Shown one piece after another: positions 15,519-24,072 of a DNA stretch of 33,526 bases. Position numbers and translations under genes: made by a program. A model generated the notes under the pieces. That model saw only the letters and a program-made list of their open reading frames with translations. It searched no databases and had not been told where the DNA came from. The stretch covers positions 1 through 33,526 of the forward strand of contig CAMDOZ010000014.1 of assembly GCA_945903705.1 (NCBI GenBank). The letters run 5' to 3'. Position 1 is the stretch's first letter; each line of letters starts with the position of its first letter. Source of the stretch: Fidelibacterota bacterium (lineage in GTDB: Bacteria; Pseudomonadota; Alphaproteobacteria; Rhodospirillales; Rhodospirillaceae).

Positions 15519-15956
15519 ATGGATAAGATCAACGGGACGTGCGTGAGCATCGGAAATACGGGTGTTCTCATCCGGGGCAGGTCGGGCGCGGGTAAGTCGG
15601 ATCTCGCGCTGCGCTTGATCGACCGCGGCGCGGCCTTGGTGTCCGACGACTATTGCGAGATTGAGAAGAAGGACGGAGCGATTATCCTAAGCCCACCGGC
15701 AACGATCGCCGGTCAGATTGAAGTCCGCGGCTTGGGCATCGTACGCACGGAGTACCGTTCACACGTGCGATTGGATCTTGTTGTGGACCTTGCAAGCGAA
15801 ACTGGAATCGAGCGACTTCCTGAAAAGACCACGGAGGAGATTTCCGGCGTCATGGTGGCTTGGATGCAGGTGGATCCCACGCGCGCTTCGGCGGATGCCA
15901 AAGTGCGGTTGAAGGTTGCCTCACTTCATTCGGGCGACAAGGACTCGTCGCGATGA
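15519..15956 (+). CDS. hprK: Short HPr kinase/phosphorylase (catalytic domain only)
   Basis: A 145-residue protein, about half the length of Firmicutes HprK, because the N-terminal domain is absent, as is usual in Alphaproteobacteria. It has the Walker A motif GRSGAGKSD (about 19-27), the ALVSDDY segment that binds metal and takes part in phosphotransfer, and the HprK signature IEVRGLGIVRTEYR (about 67-80). It phosphorylates a serine of HPr; here S48 is the likely target. It overlaps rapZ by four bases (ATGA at 15953), so translation is coupled. The ATG at 15519 has no strong ribosome site but begins exactly at the domain edge. Confidence 0.93.
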   Translation: MDKINGTCVSIGNTGVLIRGRSGAGKSDLALRLIDRGAALVSDDYCEIEKKDGAIILSPPATIAGQIEVRGLGIVRTEYRSHVRLDLVVDLASETGIERLPEKTTEEISGVMVAWMQVDPTRASADAKVRLKVASLHSGDKDSSR

Positions 15957-16903
15957 CCGCCGCACAGAAAAAGGCGGGGCGCACTCCGCTGAAGGTCGTG
16001 ATCGTCACGGGGATGTCCGGCGCCGGCAAAAGCCTCGCCCTGCGCGCGCTGGAAGATGCCGGCTTCGAGACCGTCGACAACTTGCCTTTGGCGCTCCTTG
16101 GCTCCTTTGCCGCGGGCCACGACCACGGTCCGGTCGCCATCGGGGTGGACGTGCGCACCCGCGACTTCGACGGACCAGGTCTGATGACGCGGATCTCCGC
16201 CTTGCGCCGCGACCAGACCCTTTCCATCGATCTTGTCTTCCTCGACAGCGATACCGAGGTGCTGCAGCAGCGGTATACGGAATCGCGCCGCCCTCACCCG
16301 CTGGCGGACGATCTTCCTGTCGCCGTCGCCATCGAGACCGAGCGGAGGCTGATCTCGTCCTTGCGCGAGCAGGCGGATCTCGTCATCGACACCACCCGTC
16401 TCGCGCCGACGGACCTGAAGCGCATTCTGATGGGGCAGTTCGGAGGACCGGGCAAACGGCCGCTCAGAATCTTCCTCACCTCGTTCGGTTATCGCAACGG
16501 GTTGCCGCGCGACGCGGATCTGGTTTTCGACGTGCGGTTCCTCAAGAACCCGCACTACGTGCCGGAGCTCAAGTCGAGGACCGGTCTCGAGCGGGCGGTC
16601 GGCGCCTACATCGAAGAGGACCCCGCCCTTGCCCCGTTTCTCGGACGTCTCACCTCGTTCCTCGAACCGCTGCTGCCGCTCTATGAAGCGGAAGGCAAAA
16701 GCTATCTCACCGTCGCCATTGGGTGCACCGGCGGGCAGCACCGGTCGGTTTACGTCGTCGAGCGCTTAAAGGCCTGGCTCGCGGACCGGGGCGTCGGTGG
16801 GGAAGCGCGCCACAGGGATATCCACACCGGTGCTGTCCATAGTCCGGGGCAGGCAAGCACGCCCACAGGTAGCGTAACAGTCGGTAAAACCACCAGTAAC
16901 TAG
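15953..16903 (+). CDS. rapZ: RapZ family nucleotide-binding protein
   Basis: A 316-residue P-loop protein starting at ATG 15953 inside the hprK stop. Walker A is GMSGAGKS (20-27) and a DVRTRDF segment lies at about 66-72. The C-terminal domain carries the family blocks LTSFGYRNGLPRDADLVFDV, RFLKNPHY and VAIGCTGGQHRSVYVVE. In Enterobacteria RapZ is an RNA-binding adaptor that controls glucosamine-6-phosphate synthase mRNA; in Alphaproteobacteria its role is less clear, but its place beside hprK and PTS genes is conserved. The last 30 residues (from GGEARHRD) are a Gly/Thr/Ser-rich tail beyond the usual end. The 128 bases after it hold no feature I can support. Confidence 0.94.
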   Translation: MTAAQKKAGRTPLKVVIVTGMSGAGKSLALRALEDAGFETVDNLPLALLGSFAAGHDHGPVAIGVDVRTRDFDGPGLMTRISALRRDQTLSIDLVFLDSDTEVLQQRYTESRRPHPLADDLPVAVAIETERRLISSLREQADLVIDTTRLAPTDLKRILMGQFGGPGKRPLRIFLTSFGYRNGLPRDADLVFDVRFLKNPHYVPELKSRTGLERAVGAYIEEDPALAPFLGRLTSFLEPLLPLYEAEGKSYLTVAIGCTGGQHRSVYVVERLKAWLADRGVGGEARHRDIHTGAVHSPGQASTPTGSVTVGKTTSN

Positions 16904-17031
16904 GTGTCGATTCCCGCTTTCCGATTGGCTAAGCTGCGCCGCCCTTAAGCCCCGGCCCGGCCGCAAATCCGCCCCGCCCCCGGTTCAAGCTGGCACGACC
17001 CGCTGAAGTTAAGGATACGCGTCTTACCTCC

Positions 17032-17472
17032 ATGCCACTTTCGAAACCGCTGATCGGCTTGGTGCTCGTCACCCACGGGCGTCTCGCTCTCGAACTCGTC
17101 GCCGCGATGGAACATGTCGTTGGTCCACAGTCGCAAGTCGCGACCGTGTGCATCGGCCCGGAAGACGATATGGAGAAGCGGCGCGCCGATATCGTCAGCG
17201 CCGTAGAGGCCACCAACGCGGGATCCGGCGTGGTCGTATTGACCGACATGTTCGGCGGCACCCCCTCGAACCTTGCGATCTCCATCATGGATACCGCACC
17301 CGTCGAGGTGATCGCAGGCGTCAATCTGCCCATGCTGATCAAGCTGGCTTCGATGCGGAGCACGGAAAACCTGCAGACCGCCGTGGCGCAAGCCCAGGAC
17401 GCCGGACGAAAGTACATCAACGTCGCATCCTCGCTTCTCGCGCAGGAAGGACCGCGCAAGAAGTCGGTCTAG
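17032..17472 (+). CDS. PTS mannose-type EIIA domain protein
   Basis: A 146-residue stand-alone EIIA of the mannose family. The phosphoacceptor is H15 in LVLVTHGRLALEL. VVLTDMFGGTPSNLAISIMD is the conserved second block and VEVIAGVNLPMLIKLA the third. No IIB, IIC or IID gene is in the window, so it should serve regulation and not sugar uptake. In several Alphaproteobacteria this protein sits next to HPr and chvIG. Gap to HPr is 57 bases. Confidence 0.94.
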   Translation: MPLSKPLIGLVLVTHGRLALELVAAMEHVVGPQSQVATVCIGPEDDMEKRRADIVSAVEATNAGSGVVVLTDMFGGTPSNLAISIMDTAPVEVIAGVNLPMLIKLASMRSTENLQTAVAQAQDAGRKYINVASSLLAQEGPRKKSV

Positions 17473-17529
17473 CCTGAGCTTGCTCAAGCTCTGATCTCCT
17501 CGCGTAACCCTTAGGATTTTAACGTAACC

Positions 17530-17802
17530 ATGAGCGAGCTCACGCGCACCGCTGAGATCCGCAATTCCAAAGGTCTGCACGCGCGCGCCGCTGCGAAGTT
17601 CTGCAAGACGGTGGGACAATTCGACGCTGAGATCCGCGTTATACGTGGAGAGAACAACGTGTCGGGTAAGTCCATTATGGGCCTGATGATGCTGGCCGCC
17701 GCGATGGGATGCTCGATTGAAATCCGCGCGAGCGGTCCGGACGCCGAACGCGCGATGGACGCGCTGTGCACTCTGGTCGCCAACAAATTCGATGAAGAAT
17801 AG
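17530..17802 (+). CDS. ptsH: HPr phosphocarrier protein
   Basis: A 90-residue HPr. H17 in NSKGLHARAAAKF accepts phosphate from Enzyme I. S48 in VSGKSIMGLMMLAAAMG is at the position of the regulatory serine phosphorylated by HprK. Both sites are intact, so it can integrate PEP and ATP signals. The C-terminal 11 bases overlap the likely start of the Enzyme I gene, suggesting translational coupling. Confidence 0.95.
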   Translation: MSELTRTAEIRNSKGLHARAAAKFCKTVGQFDAEIRVIRGENNVSGKSIMGLMMLAAAMGCSIEIRASGPDAERAMDALCTLVANKFDEE

Positions 17803-19576
17803 GCAGGCAAAAGACGAACCCGGCCAAAGCCGCGGCGAACGCGCGTTCGACGGCATTGCCGTCGGTGCGGGCATAGCCCTTGGCGTCGTGCACCGTCATA
17901 GCTCCCGCGCGATGGTGCAGGTGCGCGAGCGCCGCATCACGCAAGCGAAAGTGCGCACCGAGCAGCACCGCGTGCTGGAAGCCGCCGCCGACGCAGTGGG
18001 GCGCATCGAAGTGCTGCAAAACCGCGCCAAGCGCATGGCGGGCGCAGCAGGCGAAGAGGTGGGCTACCTGCTCGAGGCCTACCAGCAGATGTTGAGCGGC
18101 TCGCGCCTTGTGCGCGGCGTCCAGAAGCGGATCGCCACGGATCGGATCAACGCCGAAGCGGCGGTGATGAAAGAAATCGGCCTTATGGCCGAAGCCTTTG
18201 CCGCCATAGAGGATCAGTACTTAGCGGCCAGAATGGCCGATATCCGCGAGGTCGGCCGCCGCTTGGTGGAAAGCCTCGGGAAAGCCGAATCCACCGGGCT
18301 CGAGGACTTGCCGGCGAACGCGGTGATCGTCGCGGACGAGCTTTCGCCAGCAGACACCGCACTCCTCGATCCAAAACGCGTCGCGGGGCTCGCGACCATT
18401 CTCGGCGGGGTCGAAAGCCACACGGCGATCGTCGCGCGCAGCCTGGGCTTGCCTGCAGTCGTAGCACCGCCCGAACTGTTGAATGCGGTCGAAAACGGCG
18501 ACGAGATCATCATCGACGGAACCGCCGGCCGGGTGATCGTCAATCCGGGCGCTGCGAGCCTCGCCAAATACAAGAAGCGCCGCGCGGCCTTCCTGCGCTC
18601 GCAACAGTCGCTGAAGAAACTGAAGACCGTGCCGGCGGTGACGCGGGACGGCGTTCGCATCCATCTGCATGCCAATATGGAATTGCCCAACGAAATCGCC
18701 GGCGTGCTGAACGCGGGCGCGGAAGGCATCGGCCTCTTCCGCAGCGAGTTCATGTTCATGAACCGCCCCGATCTGCCGAGCGAAGAAGAGCAGTTCGAGG
18801 AACTTTCGCGTGTCGTAAAGAAGATGAACGGGCGGCCCGTGACGGTGCGCACACTGGACGTCGGCGCCGACAAGCTGGGCGAAGCCGTCGGCCTCACGCC
18901 GGGGCCGAACCCGGCCCTGGGCTTGCGCGCCATCCGCTTCTCGCTGAAGCGGCGTAAACTCTTGCTCACTCAACTTTCCGCGATCCTGCGCGCCAGCGCC
19001 TTCGGACCCGTGCGGATCCTTCTGCCGATGGTGTGCATGGTGGAGGAGATCAAGCAGGTGCGGCGCGCGCTTGCCCGCGTGATCGCGACGCTCAAGCGAA
19101 AAGGCGTGCGGATCTCGGACCCGCCGCCGCCGCTGGGCATCATGATCGAAATTCCGGGGGCGGCGCTGGCCGCCGATGCCCTGGCCGCGGAATCGGATTT
19201 CTTCGCGCTGGGCACCAACGACCTCACTCAATACACCCTGGCCATCGACCGCAGCGACGAGCAGGTGGCCTACCTTTACAACCCGCTGCACCCGGCGGTG
19301 CTGCGGCTCATTCAATTCACTGCGGAAGCGGCATCGGCCGCCGGGATCCCCGTTTCGGTTTGCGGCGAGATGGCGGGCGACGAACGCATGACGCCTGTTC
19401 TGCTGGGTTTTGGAATCACCGAGCTCTCCATGAATCCGGCGAGCCTCCCGCGGGTGAAGAAGCGCATTCTGGATCTGAACCTCGCCTCTATCAGCGGGCA
19501 GGTCCGGCGCATGACCGCCGAGTCCGATCCCCAGCGCCTCAAGGCCTTCGTGGACACGCTCTATCACGCGAGCTAG
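17792..19576 (+). CDS. ptsI: PTS Enzyme I, phosphoenolpyruvate-protein phosphotransferase
   Basis: A 594-residue Enzyme I that takes phosphate from PEP and gives it to HPr. The start chosen is ATG 17792, overlapping the HPr end; an earlier in-frame ATG at 17717 would run deep into HPr. The N-terminal domain begins at DGIAVGAGIALGVVH (about 20). The active site is H210 in GGVESHTAIVARSLGLPAVV. PEP-binding blocks are AEGIGLFRSEFMFMNR, RTLDVGADK, GIMIEIPGAALAAD, FALGTNDLTQYTLAIDRSDE and the catalytic Cys block SVCGEMAGD. There is no N-terminal GAF domain, so it is ordinary EI and not the nitrogen type PtsP. It closes the hprK-rapZ-EIIA-HPr-EI run. No terminator is seen before ahcY. Confidence 0.95.
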   Translation: MKNRQAKDEPGQSRGERAFDGIAVGAGIALGVVHRHSSRAMVQVRERRITQAKVRTEQHRVLEAAADAVGRIEVLQNRAKRMAGAAGEEVGYLLEAYQQMLSGSRLVRGVQKRIATDRINAEAAVMKEIGLMAEAFAAIEDQYLAARMADIREVGRRLVESLGKAESTGLEDLPANAVIVADELSPADTALLDPKRVAGLATILGGVESHTAIVARSLGLPAVVAPPELLNAVENGDEIIIDGTAGRVIVNPGAASLAKYKKRRAAFLRSQQSLKKLKTVPAVTRDGVRIHLHANMELPNEIAGVLNAGAEGIGLFRSEFMFMNRPDLPSEEEQFEELSRVVKKMNGRPVTVRTLDVGADKLGEAVGLTPGPNPALGLRAIRFSLKRRKLLLTQLSAILRASAFGPVRILLPMVCMVEEIKQVRRALARVIATLKRKGVRISDPPPPLGIMIEIPGAALAADALAAESDFFALGTNDLTQYTLAIDRSDEQVAYLYNPLHPAVLRLIQFTAEAASAAGIPVSVCGEMAGDERMTPVLLGFGITELSMNPASLPRVKKRILDLNLASISGQVRRMTAESDPQRLKAFVDTLYHAS

Positions 19577-19657
19577 GCAAAAACGCGCGCGGCTGGTATA
19601 TGGCGCGGCCTTATTCCCACTCTATCCGCCGGCGATCCCGGAGACAGGATAAAAACA

Positions 19658-21055
19658 ATGAATTTCAATGACTTCCGGGTGAAAGACATCGGCCTTGCTG
19701 ACTGGGGCCGCAAGGAAATTGCCATTGCCGAGACCGAGATGCCGGGCCTCATGGCGCTCCGCTCCGAATTCGGCGCCAAACAGCCCCTGAAGGGCGCGCG
19801 CATCGCGGGCTCCCTGCACATGACTATTCAGACGGCGGTGCTGATCGAGACCCTGAAGCACCTGGGCGCCGACGTGCGCTGGGCGTCGTGCAACATCTTC
19901 TCGACCCAAGACCAGGCGGCCGCGGCGATCGCCGCGAAGATGACGCCGGTGTTCGCCGTGAAGGGCGAGAGCTTGGAAGAATACTGGGACTACACCCACA
20001 AGATCTTCGAGTGGACCGACGGCGGCACGCCCAACATGATCCTCGATGACGGCGGCGACGCGACGCTCCTGATCGTGCTCGGCACGGAAGCCGAAAAGAA
20101 CCCGGCGCTGATCACAAAGCCGGGCAACGAAGAAGAGACGGTGCTGTTCGCCGCCATCGCCAAGCGCAACAAGGAGCAGCCGGGCTGGTACGCGAAAGTG
20201 CTGAAGAACATCCGCGGCGTGTCGGAAGAAACCACCACGGGCGTGCACCGCCTGTATCAGATGGCCAAGGACGGCCGTCTCCACTTCCCCGCCATCAACG
20301 TCAACGACAGCGTCACCAAGTCGAAGTTCGACAACATCTACGGCTGCCGCGAGAGCCTCGTGGACGGTATCCGCCGCGCCACCGACGTGATGATGGCCGG
20401 CAAGGTTGCCATGGTCGCGGGCTTTGGCGACGTCGGCAAAGGTTCGGCCGCGTCGCTGCGCAACGCCGGCTGCCGCGTGATGGTGTCGGAGATCGACCCA
20501 ATCAACGCGCTGCAAGCCGCCATGGAAGGCTACGAAGTCGTGACCATGGAAGAAGCCGCGCCGAAGGCCGACATCTTCTGCACGGCGACCGGCAACCTCG
20601 ATGTCATCACTGTCGATCACATGCGCGCCATGAAAGACCGTGCGATCGTGTGCAACATCGGCCACTTCGACACCGAGATCCAGATCGAAGCCCTCAAGAA
20701 CTTCAAGTGGCACAATGTGAAGCCGCAGGTCGACGAGATCGAGTTTTCGGACGGCAAGCGCATCATCCTTCTCGCCGAAGGCCGCCTCGTGAATCTCGGC
20801 TGCGCCACCGGTCACCCGAGCTTCGTCATGAGCGCCTCGTTCTCGAACCAAGTGCTGGCGCAGATCGAGCTGTGGACCAACAACGCCAAGTACGAAAAGA
20901 AGGTCTACGTGCTGCCCAAGCACCTGGACGAGAAGGTCGCCGAACTTCACCTCGCCAAGGTCGGCGCCAAGCTGACCAAACTGAGCGTCAAGCAGGCCTC
21001 CTACATCGGCGTTAACCAAGCCGGACCGTATAAGCCCGAGACCTATCGCTACTAG
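19658..21055 (+). CDS. ahcY: S-adenosylhomocysteine hydrolase
   Basis: A 465-residue cytoplasmic enzyme that splits S-adenosylhomocysteine to adenosine and homocysteine, removing the product inhibitor of methyltransferases. Family marks are [33 protein letters not shown], the NAD-binding [45 protein letters not shown] and the C-terminal [18 protein letters not shown] and [10 protein letters not shown]. Length is normal. Its leader is 81 bases; TATCC (about 19622) could pair with GGATA overlapping the ribosome site (about 19647), but I see no known SAH riboswitch. It is followed by a palindromic repeat. Confidence 0.97.
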   Translation: MNFNDFRVKDIGLADWGRKEIAIAETEMPGLMALRSEFGAKQPLKGARIAGSLHMTIQTAVLIETLKHLGADVRWASCNIFSTQDQAAAAIAAKMTPVFAVKGESLEEYWDYTHKIFEWTDGGTPNMILDDGGDATLLIVLGTEAEKNPALITKPGNEEETVLFAAIAKRNKEQPGWYAKVLKNIRGVSEETTTGVHRLYQMAKDGRLHFPAINVNDSVTKSKFDNIYGCRESLVDGIRRATDVMMAGKVAMVAGFGDVGKGSAASLRNAGCRVMVSEIDPINALQAAMEGYEVVTMEEAAPKADIFCTATGNLDVITVDHMRAMKDRAIVCNIGHFDTEIQIEALKNFKWHNVKPQVDEIEFSDGKRIILLAEGRLVNLGCATGHPSFVMSASFSNQVLAQIELWTNNAKYEKKVYVLPKHLDEKVAELHLAKVGAKLTKLSVKQASYIGVNQAGPYKPETYRY

Positions 21056-21104
21056 GGCGTGATCGGGCGCAAAAACCGGTACCCACTTTTTGCTGATCAC
21101 GCCC
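21055..21104. repeat. Palindromic intergenic repeat, copy B
   Basis: Ten-base arms GGGCGTGATC (21055-21064) and GATCACGCCC (21095-21104) are perfect reverse complements, with a second inner stem GCAAAAA (21069-21075) and TTTTTGC (21087-21093). The core AAAACCG, five bases, CACTTTT has the same spacing as at 1973-1991. Similar sequences are common between genes in Alphaproteobacteria (from memory). It begins in the last base of the ahcY stop codon. Confidence 0.75.
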
Positions 21105-21121
21105 CGGGCCGCTATTAACCT

Positions 21122-21160
21122 TCGGAATCGCTCGCGGCTGGCGACAGCCGCGAGTTCCGA
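21122..21160. promoter_or_regulatory. Strong hairpin in the leader of the DivL-like gene
   Basis: CTCGCGGCT (21131-21139) pairs with AGCCGCGAG (21146-21154) over a six-base loop. The stem is extended by TCGGAA (21122-21127) with TTCCGA (21155-21160) across a three-base bulge, 15 pairs in all. No T-run follows, so it is not an intrinsic terminator by sequence. It lies 40 bases before the GTG start at 21200 and may be an mRNA structure or the ahcY 3' end. Confidence 0.5.
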
Positions 21161-21199
21161 GGGTATCTTCCCGACCAGGGAAGAGGGTGAGGAGTTACG

Positions 21200-23581
21200 G
21201 TGCCGACCGGGACGCTGGAGTTCTTAACACCGCCGGTCCTGGTAGGGCTGATCGCGGTGCTTGTCCTGGTCCCGCCGGCGGCGTGGGCGCTTTGGCGTCA
21301 GCATAAATACTGGCGGGAAGCCGAACACGCCGCGAGCCGCGCAAGCTACGGCCGCACGGCGATCCAGGCCGCGCTCGAAACCGCGCCCGACGGCTATTTC
21401 GCCTGGTTCCACCAACCCATCGCCGCCGAAGACCAGGACGCCCGCGCCCTGCCGCGATTTCGGGAAAACGGCACCTGCTCGCGCCGGCTTGCGGTCTTGC
21501 TCGATCTGTTCCGCGGCATGGAAGCCACCTTCGACGACGTCATGGAAGGCTTCGACAAGGAGTCCCAGGACCGTCTGCGCGCCGTGATCCACCAGCTTCG
21601 CGGCGGCGGCGCCGGTTTCCAGATCGACTTGAACCACAACGCGACCGGCCGGCGCATCCAGGCGCGCGGCGTGCGGGCGACGGACCCGGACGGGCGCACC
21701 ATGGCCGATGTCGTGTGGATGAGCGACGTCACCGAGGGGGCGGCCGCCGTCGATTCCTTGACCTTCGAGAGCGAGGCCCTCAAACGCGAATGCGCGCTCT
21801 TGAAAGCCGCCTTGAACGGTATCGTCGAGCCGGTCTGGCTGCGCGACGACGATCTATCGCTGATCTATTGCAATACGGCTTATGTGAAGGCCGTCGACGG
21901 CAAGGACGCCCAGGACGTCGTGGCCCGCGGCCGCGAGCTGGCGCCCCGCGTGGCGGTCCGCGAAGCCCGTGCCCTCGCCGCGGCAGCGCGCGCTTCAGGT
22001 GAAACGCGGCGCACGCCTTTTCACATGGTGATCGAGGGCAGCCGCCGGTTGATGGAGGTGACGGAATCGCCCGTCGACGGCGAAGCAAATCCGCGCGAGG
22101 AAAACGGCGAAGGCGGTGCGCCCCTCTTTTCCGACGGCAGCGGACGCCTCACCGCGGGTGTTGCTTACGACATCACGCGCCAGGAAGAGCTCGAGGTGCG
22201 CCTCAAGCGTGAGGCCGCGGCGCATGCGGACGTGCTCGAACGCTTAGGCACCGCCATTGCCATCTTCGGTCCCGACACGCGCCTGATCTTCTTCAACACG
22301 GCCTACGCGATGCTCTGGGATCTTAGCCCCGGCTGGCTCCTGGACGGTCCGTCCTATGCCACCGTGCTCGATACCTTGCGCGGCGAGCGCCGTCTTCCGG
22401 AGGTCGCGGACTTCCCGGCCTATAAAGACAAAGAGCTCGCGCGTTTCAACTCCCTCCTCGAGCCGACTGAAGATGTCCTGCACTTGCCCGGCGGCGGCAC
22501 GTTGCGCCGCGTGATTGCGCCCCACCCCATGGGCGGGCTTCTGACCACCTACGAAGACATCACCGACCGCCTCGCGCTCGAACGCTCATACAACACTTTG
22601 ATCGCCGTGCAACGCGAGACCATCGATAACCTGCAGGAAGCCGTGGCCGTGTTCGGCGCCGAGGGCCAGCTCCAGCTCGCCAATCCGGCCTTCGCCGAGC
22701 TGTGGAACATCGGCGTCGACGTCCTGCGGGAGGGCCCCGCCATGGGCGCCGTGATCGACGCCTTCCGCGACTTCTTCGACGACGAGACAGTCTGGAGCCG
22801 CCACCGCGCCGTCATGCTTGCGGCCCTCGATGCCGAACGGCAGCGGGTGACGCAACAGGGCCGCGTCGTGCGCCGCGATGGTTCGGTGCTGGAATTCATT
22901 TCCGTGCCGCTGCCCGATGGCGGCGCCTTGTTCTGCTACAACGACGTCTCGGCGCCGGAGCGCGTGGCGCAGGCCTTGCGCAGCCGCGCCGAGGCCTTGG
23001 CGGCGACGGACAAGCTGCGCTCGGAGTTCATGAGCAACTTCCTGGTCGAACTCGAAGCTTCGGCCCAGGCGGCCGACGCCGACCCAACCCGCGCCCGCGT
23101 GTTCAAAACGCTCGTGGACGACATGCGCGACCTGTCCGGCATCGACGCCGGCCAGCAGACCCTCCACCTCGACTCATTCGATGTCGGCGCGCTGGCCGAC
23201 CGCATCGCGACAGCGACCTACGAGAGCTTCAAGCGGCGCAACAAGAAGTTGATCGTCGACTGTGCGCCGGACGCAGGCTGGATGGTGGGCGATGCCGCCC
23301 GCATCAAGCAGACGCTTTACCACCTCGTCATCGCCGCGTTGAAGACGACCGAGGGTGACGTCGTCGCCGTTGTGGTCACCCGGGAAGGAACGAGCGTGAT
23401 CTTCGCCATCCGCTACGCCGCCGCGCACGACAACCGCACACCAGCCTTGAGTATCCACCTCGCCCAGCGGATCGCCGAATTGCACGGAGGCGGCCTCAAG
23501 ACGAAGGCCGAAGGCGCCGACACGGTGATCAGCGTCCGCTTGCCGGCCGGCGGCCAGGCCGCACGGGCCGCGAGCTCTTAA
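21200..23581 (+). CDS. DivL-like PAS-domain pseudo-histidine kinase
   Basis: A 793-residue protein with one membrane helix (about 11-33), several PAS domains (about 50-180, 195-330, 345-460 and 475-590) and a degenerate kinase core. The segment TYEDITDRLALERSYNTLIAV is typical of the alphaproteobacterial DivL-like family, in which Caulobacter DivL has Tyr in place of His. Here the H-box region LRSEFMSNFLVELEASAQ (607-623) has V616 at that position and lacks RTPL. The N-box aligns as LYHLVIAALKTT, with A712 for the metal-binding Asn, and the G1 and G2 glycine boxes are gone. It cannot be an active kinase by sequence; a scaffold or sensor role that modulates another kinase is inferred. GTG start 21200 behind GAGGAG. 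The gene leads the tsaE-amgK-murU-addBA run, five bases before tsaE. Confidence 0.82.
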   Translation: MPTGTLEFLTPPVLVGLIAVLVLVPPAAWALWRQHKYWREAEHAASRASYGRTAIQAALETAPDGYFAWFHQPIAAEDQDARALPRFRENGTCSRRLAVLLDLFRGMEATFDDVMEGFDKESQDRLRAVIHQLRGGGAGFQIDLNHNATGRRIQARGVRATDPDGRTMADVVWMSDVTEGAAAVDSLTFESEALKRECALLKAALNGIVEPVWLRDDDLSLIYCNTAYVKAVDGKDAQDVVARGRELAPRVAVREARALAAAARASGETRRTPFHMVIEGSRRLMEVTESPVDGEANPREENGEGGAPLFSDGSGRLTAGVAYDITRQEELEVRLKREAAAHADVLERLGTAIAIFGPDTRLIFFNTAYAMLWDLSPGWLLDGPSYATVLDTLRGERRLPEVADFPAYKDKELARFNSLLEPTEDVLHLPGGGTLRRVIAPHPMGGLLTTYEDITDRLALERSYNTLIAVQRETIDNLQEAVAVFGAEGQLQLANPAFAELWNIGVDVLREGPAMGAVIDAFRDFFDDETVWSRHRAVMLAALDAERQRVTQQGRVVRRDGSVLEFISVPLPDGGALFCYNDVSAPERVAQALRSRAEALAATDKLRSEFMSNFLVELEASAQAADADPTRARVFKTLVDDMRDLSGIDAGQQTLHLDSFDVGALADRIATATYESFKRRNKKLIVDCAPDAGWMVGDAARIKQTLYHLVIAALKTTEGDVVAVVVTREGTSVIFAIRYAAAHDNRTPALSIHLAQRIAELHGGGLKTKAEGADTVISVRLPAGGQAARAASS

Positions 23582-23586
23582 ACTTC

Positions 23587-24072
23587 ATGAGTGACCTGCC
23601 ACTCCTCGCCGACGTCGGCCTTCCCGCGGAACGCGACACCGTTGCCCTTGGTGGTGCGCTCGCGAAACTGGCGCGGCCGGGCGACGTCCTCGCTCTGCAC
23701 GGCCCTCTCGGCGCCGGCAAAACCACGCTCGCCCGGGGGTTCATCGGCGCGCGAACGGAAGTGGTGGAAGATGTCGTCAGCCCGACCTTTACCCTCGTAC
23801 AAGTTTACAATGCGGACGATGATGACGTGGGTGCGCCGATATGGCATTTCGATCTCTACCGGCTCAAAGGCGCCGAGGAAGTCTTGGAGCTGGGGTGGGA
23901 AGAAGCCCTGAGCGGGGGGATCAGCATCGTGGAATGGCCGGACCGGCTGGGCGCACTTCTGCCCGCGGCACGGCTCGACGTTGTTTTGTCGGCGACCGGC
24001 AATGAGCGCCGCGCGCAGCTCCGCGGGGGAGCGAAGTGGAAGGACCGGATTGCGGCAATGGAACATGTCTGA
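23587..24072 (+). CDS. tsaE: tRNA t6A modification ATPase TsaE
   Basis: A 161-residue P-loop ATPase that works with TsaB and TsaD to make t6A37 in ANN-decoding tRNAs. Walker A is GPLGAGKTTLARG (39-51); SPTFTLVQVY (65-74), HFDLYRL (87-93), the ELGWEEAL segment and VEWPDR (115-120) are all conserved. The start is ATG 23587, five bases after the preceding stop. It overlaps the next gene by eight bases. Confidence 0.95.
   Translation: MSDLPLLADVGLPAERDTVALGGALAKLARPGDVLALHGPLGAGKTTLARGFIGARTEVVEDVVSPTFTLVQVYNADDDDVGAPIWHFDLYRLKGAEEVLELGWEEALSGGISIVEWPDRLGALLPAARLDVVLSATGNERRAQLRGGAKWKDRIAAMEHV

Noticed and set aside
19577-19657. SAH or SAM riboswitch before ahcY
   Set aside because: The gap is 81 bases and shows none of the conserved cores; only a weak five-base pairing over the ribosome site is visible.
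19622-21100. A 492-codon minus-strand frame opposite ahcY
   Set aside because: Same reason: ahcY is unmistakable and the antisense product has no domain.
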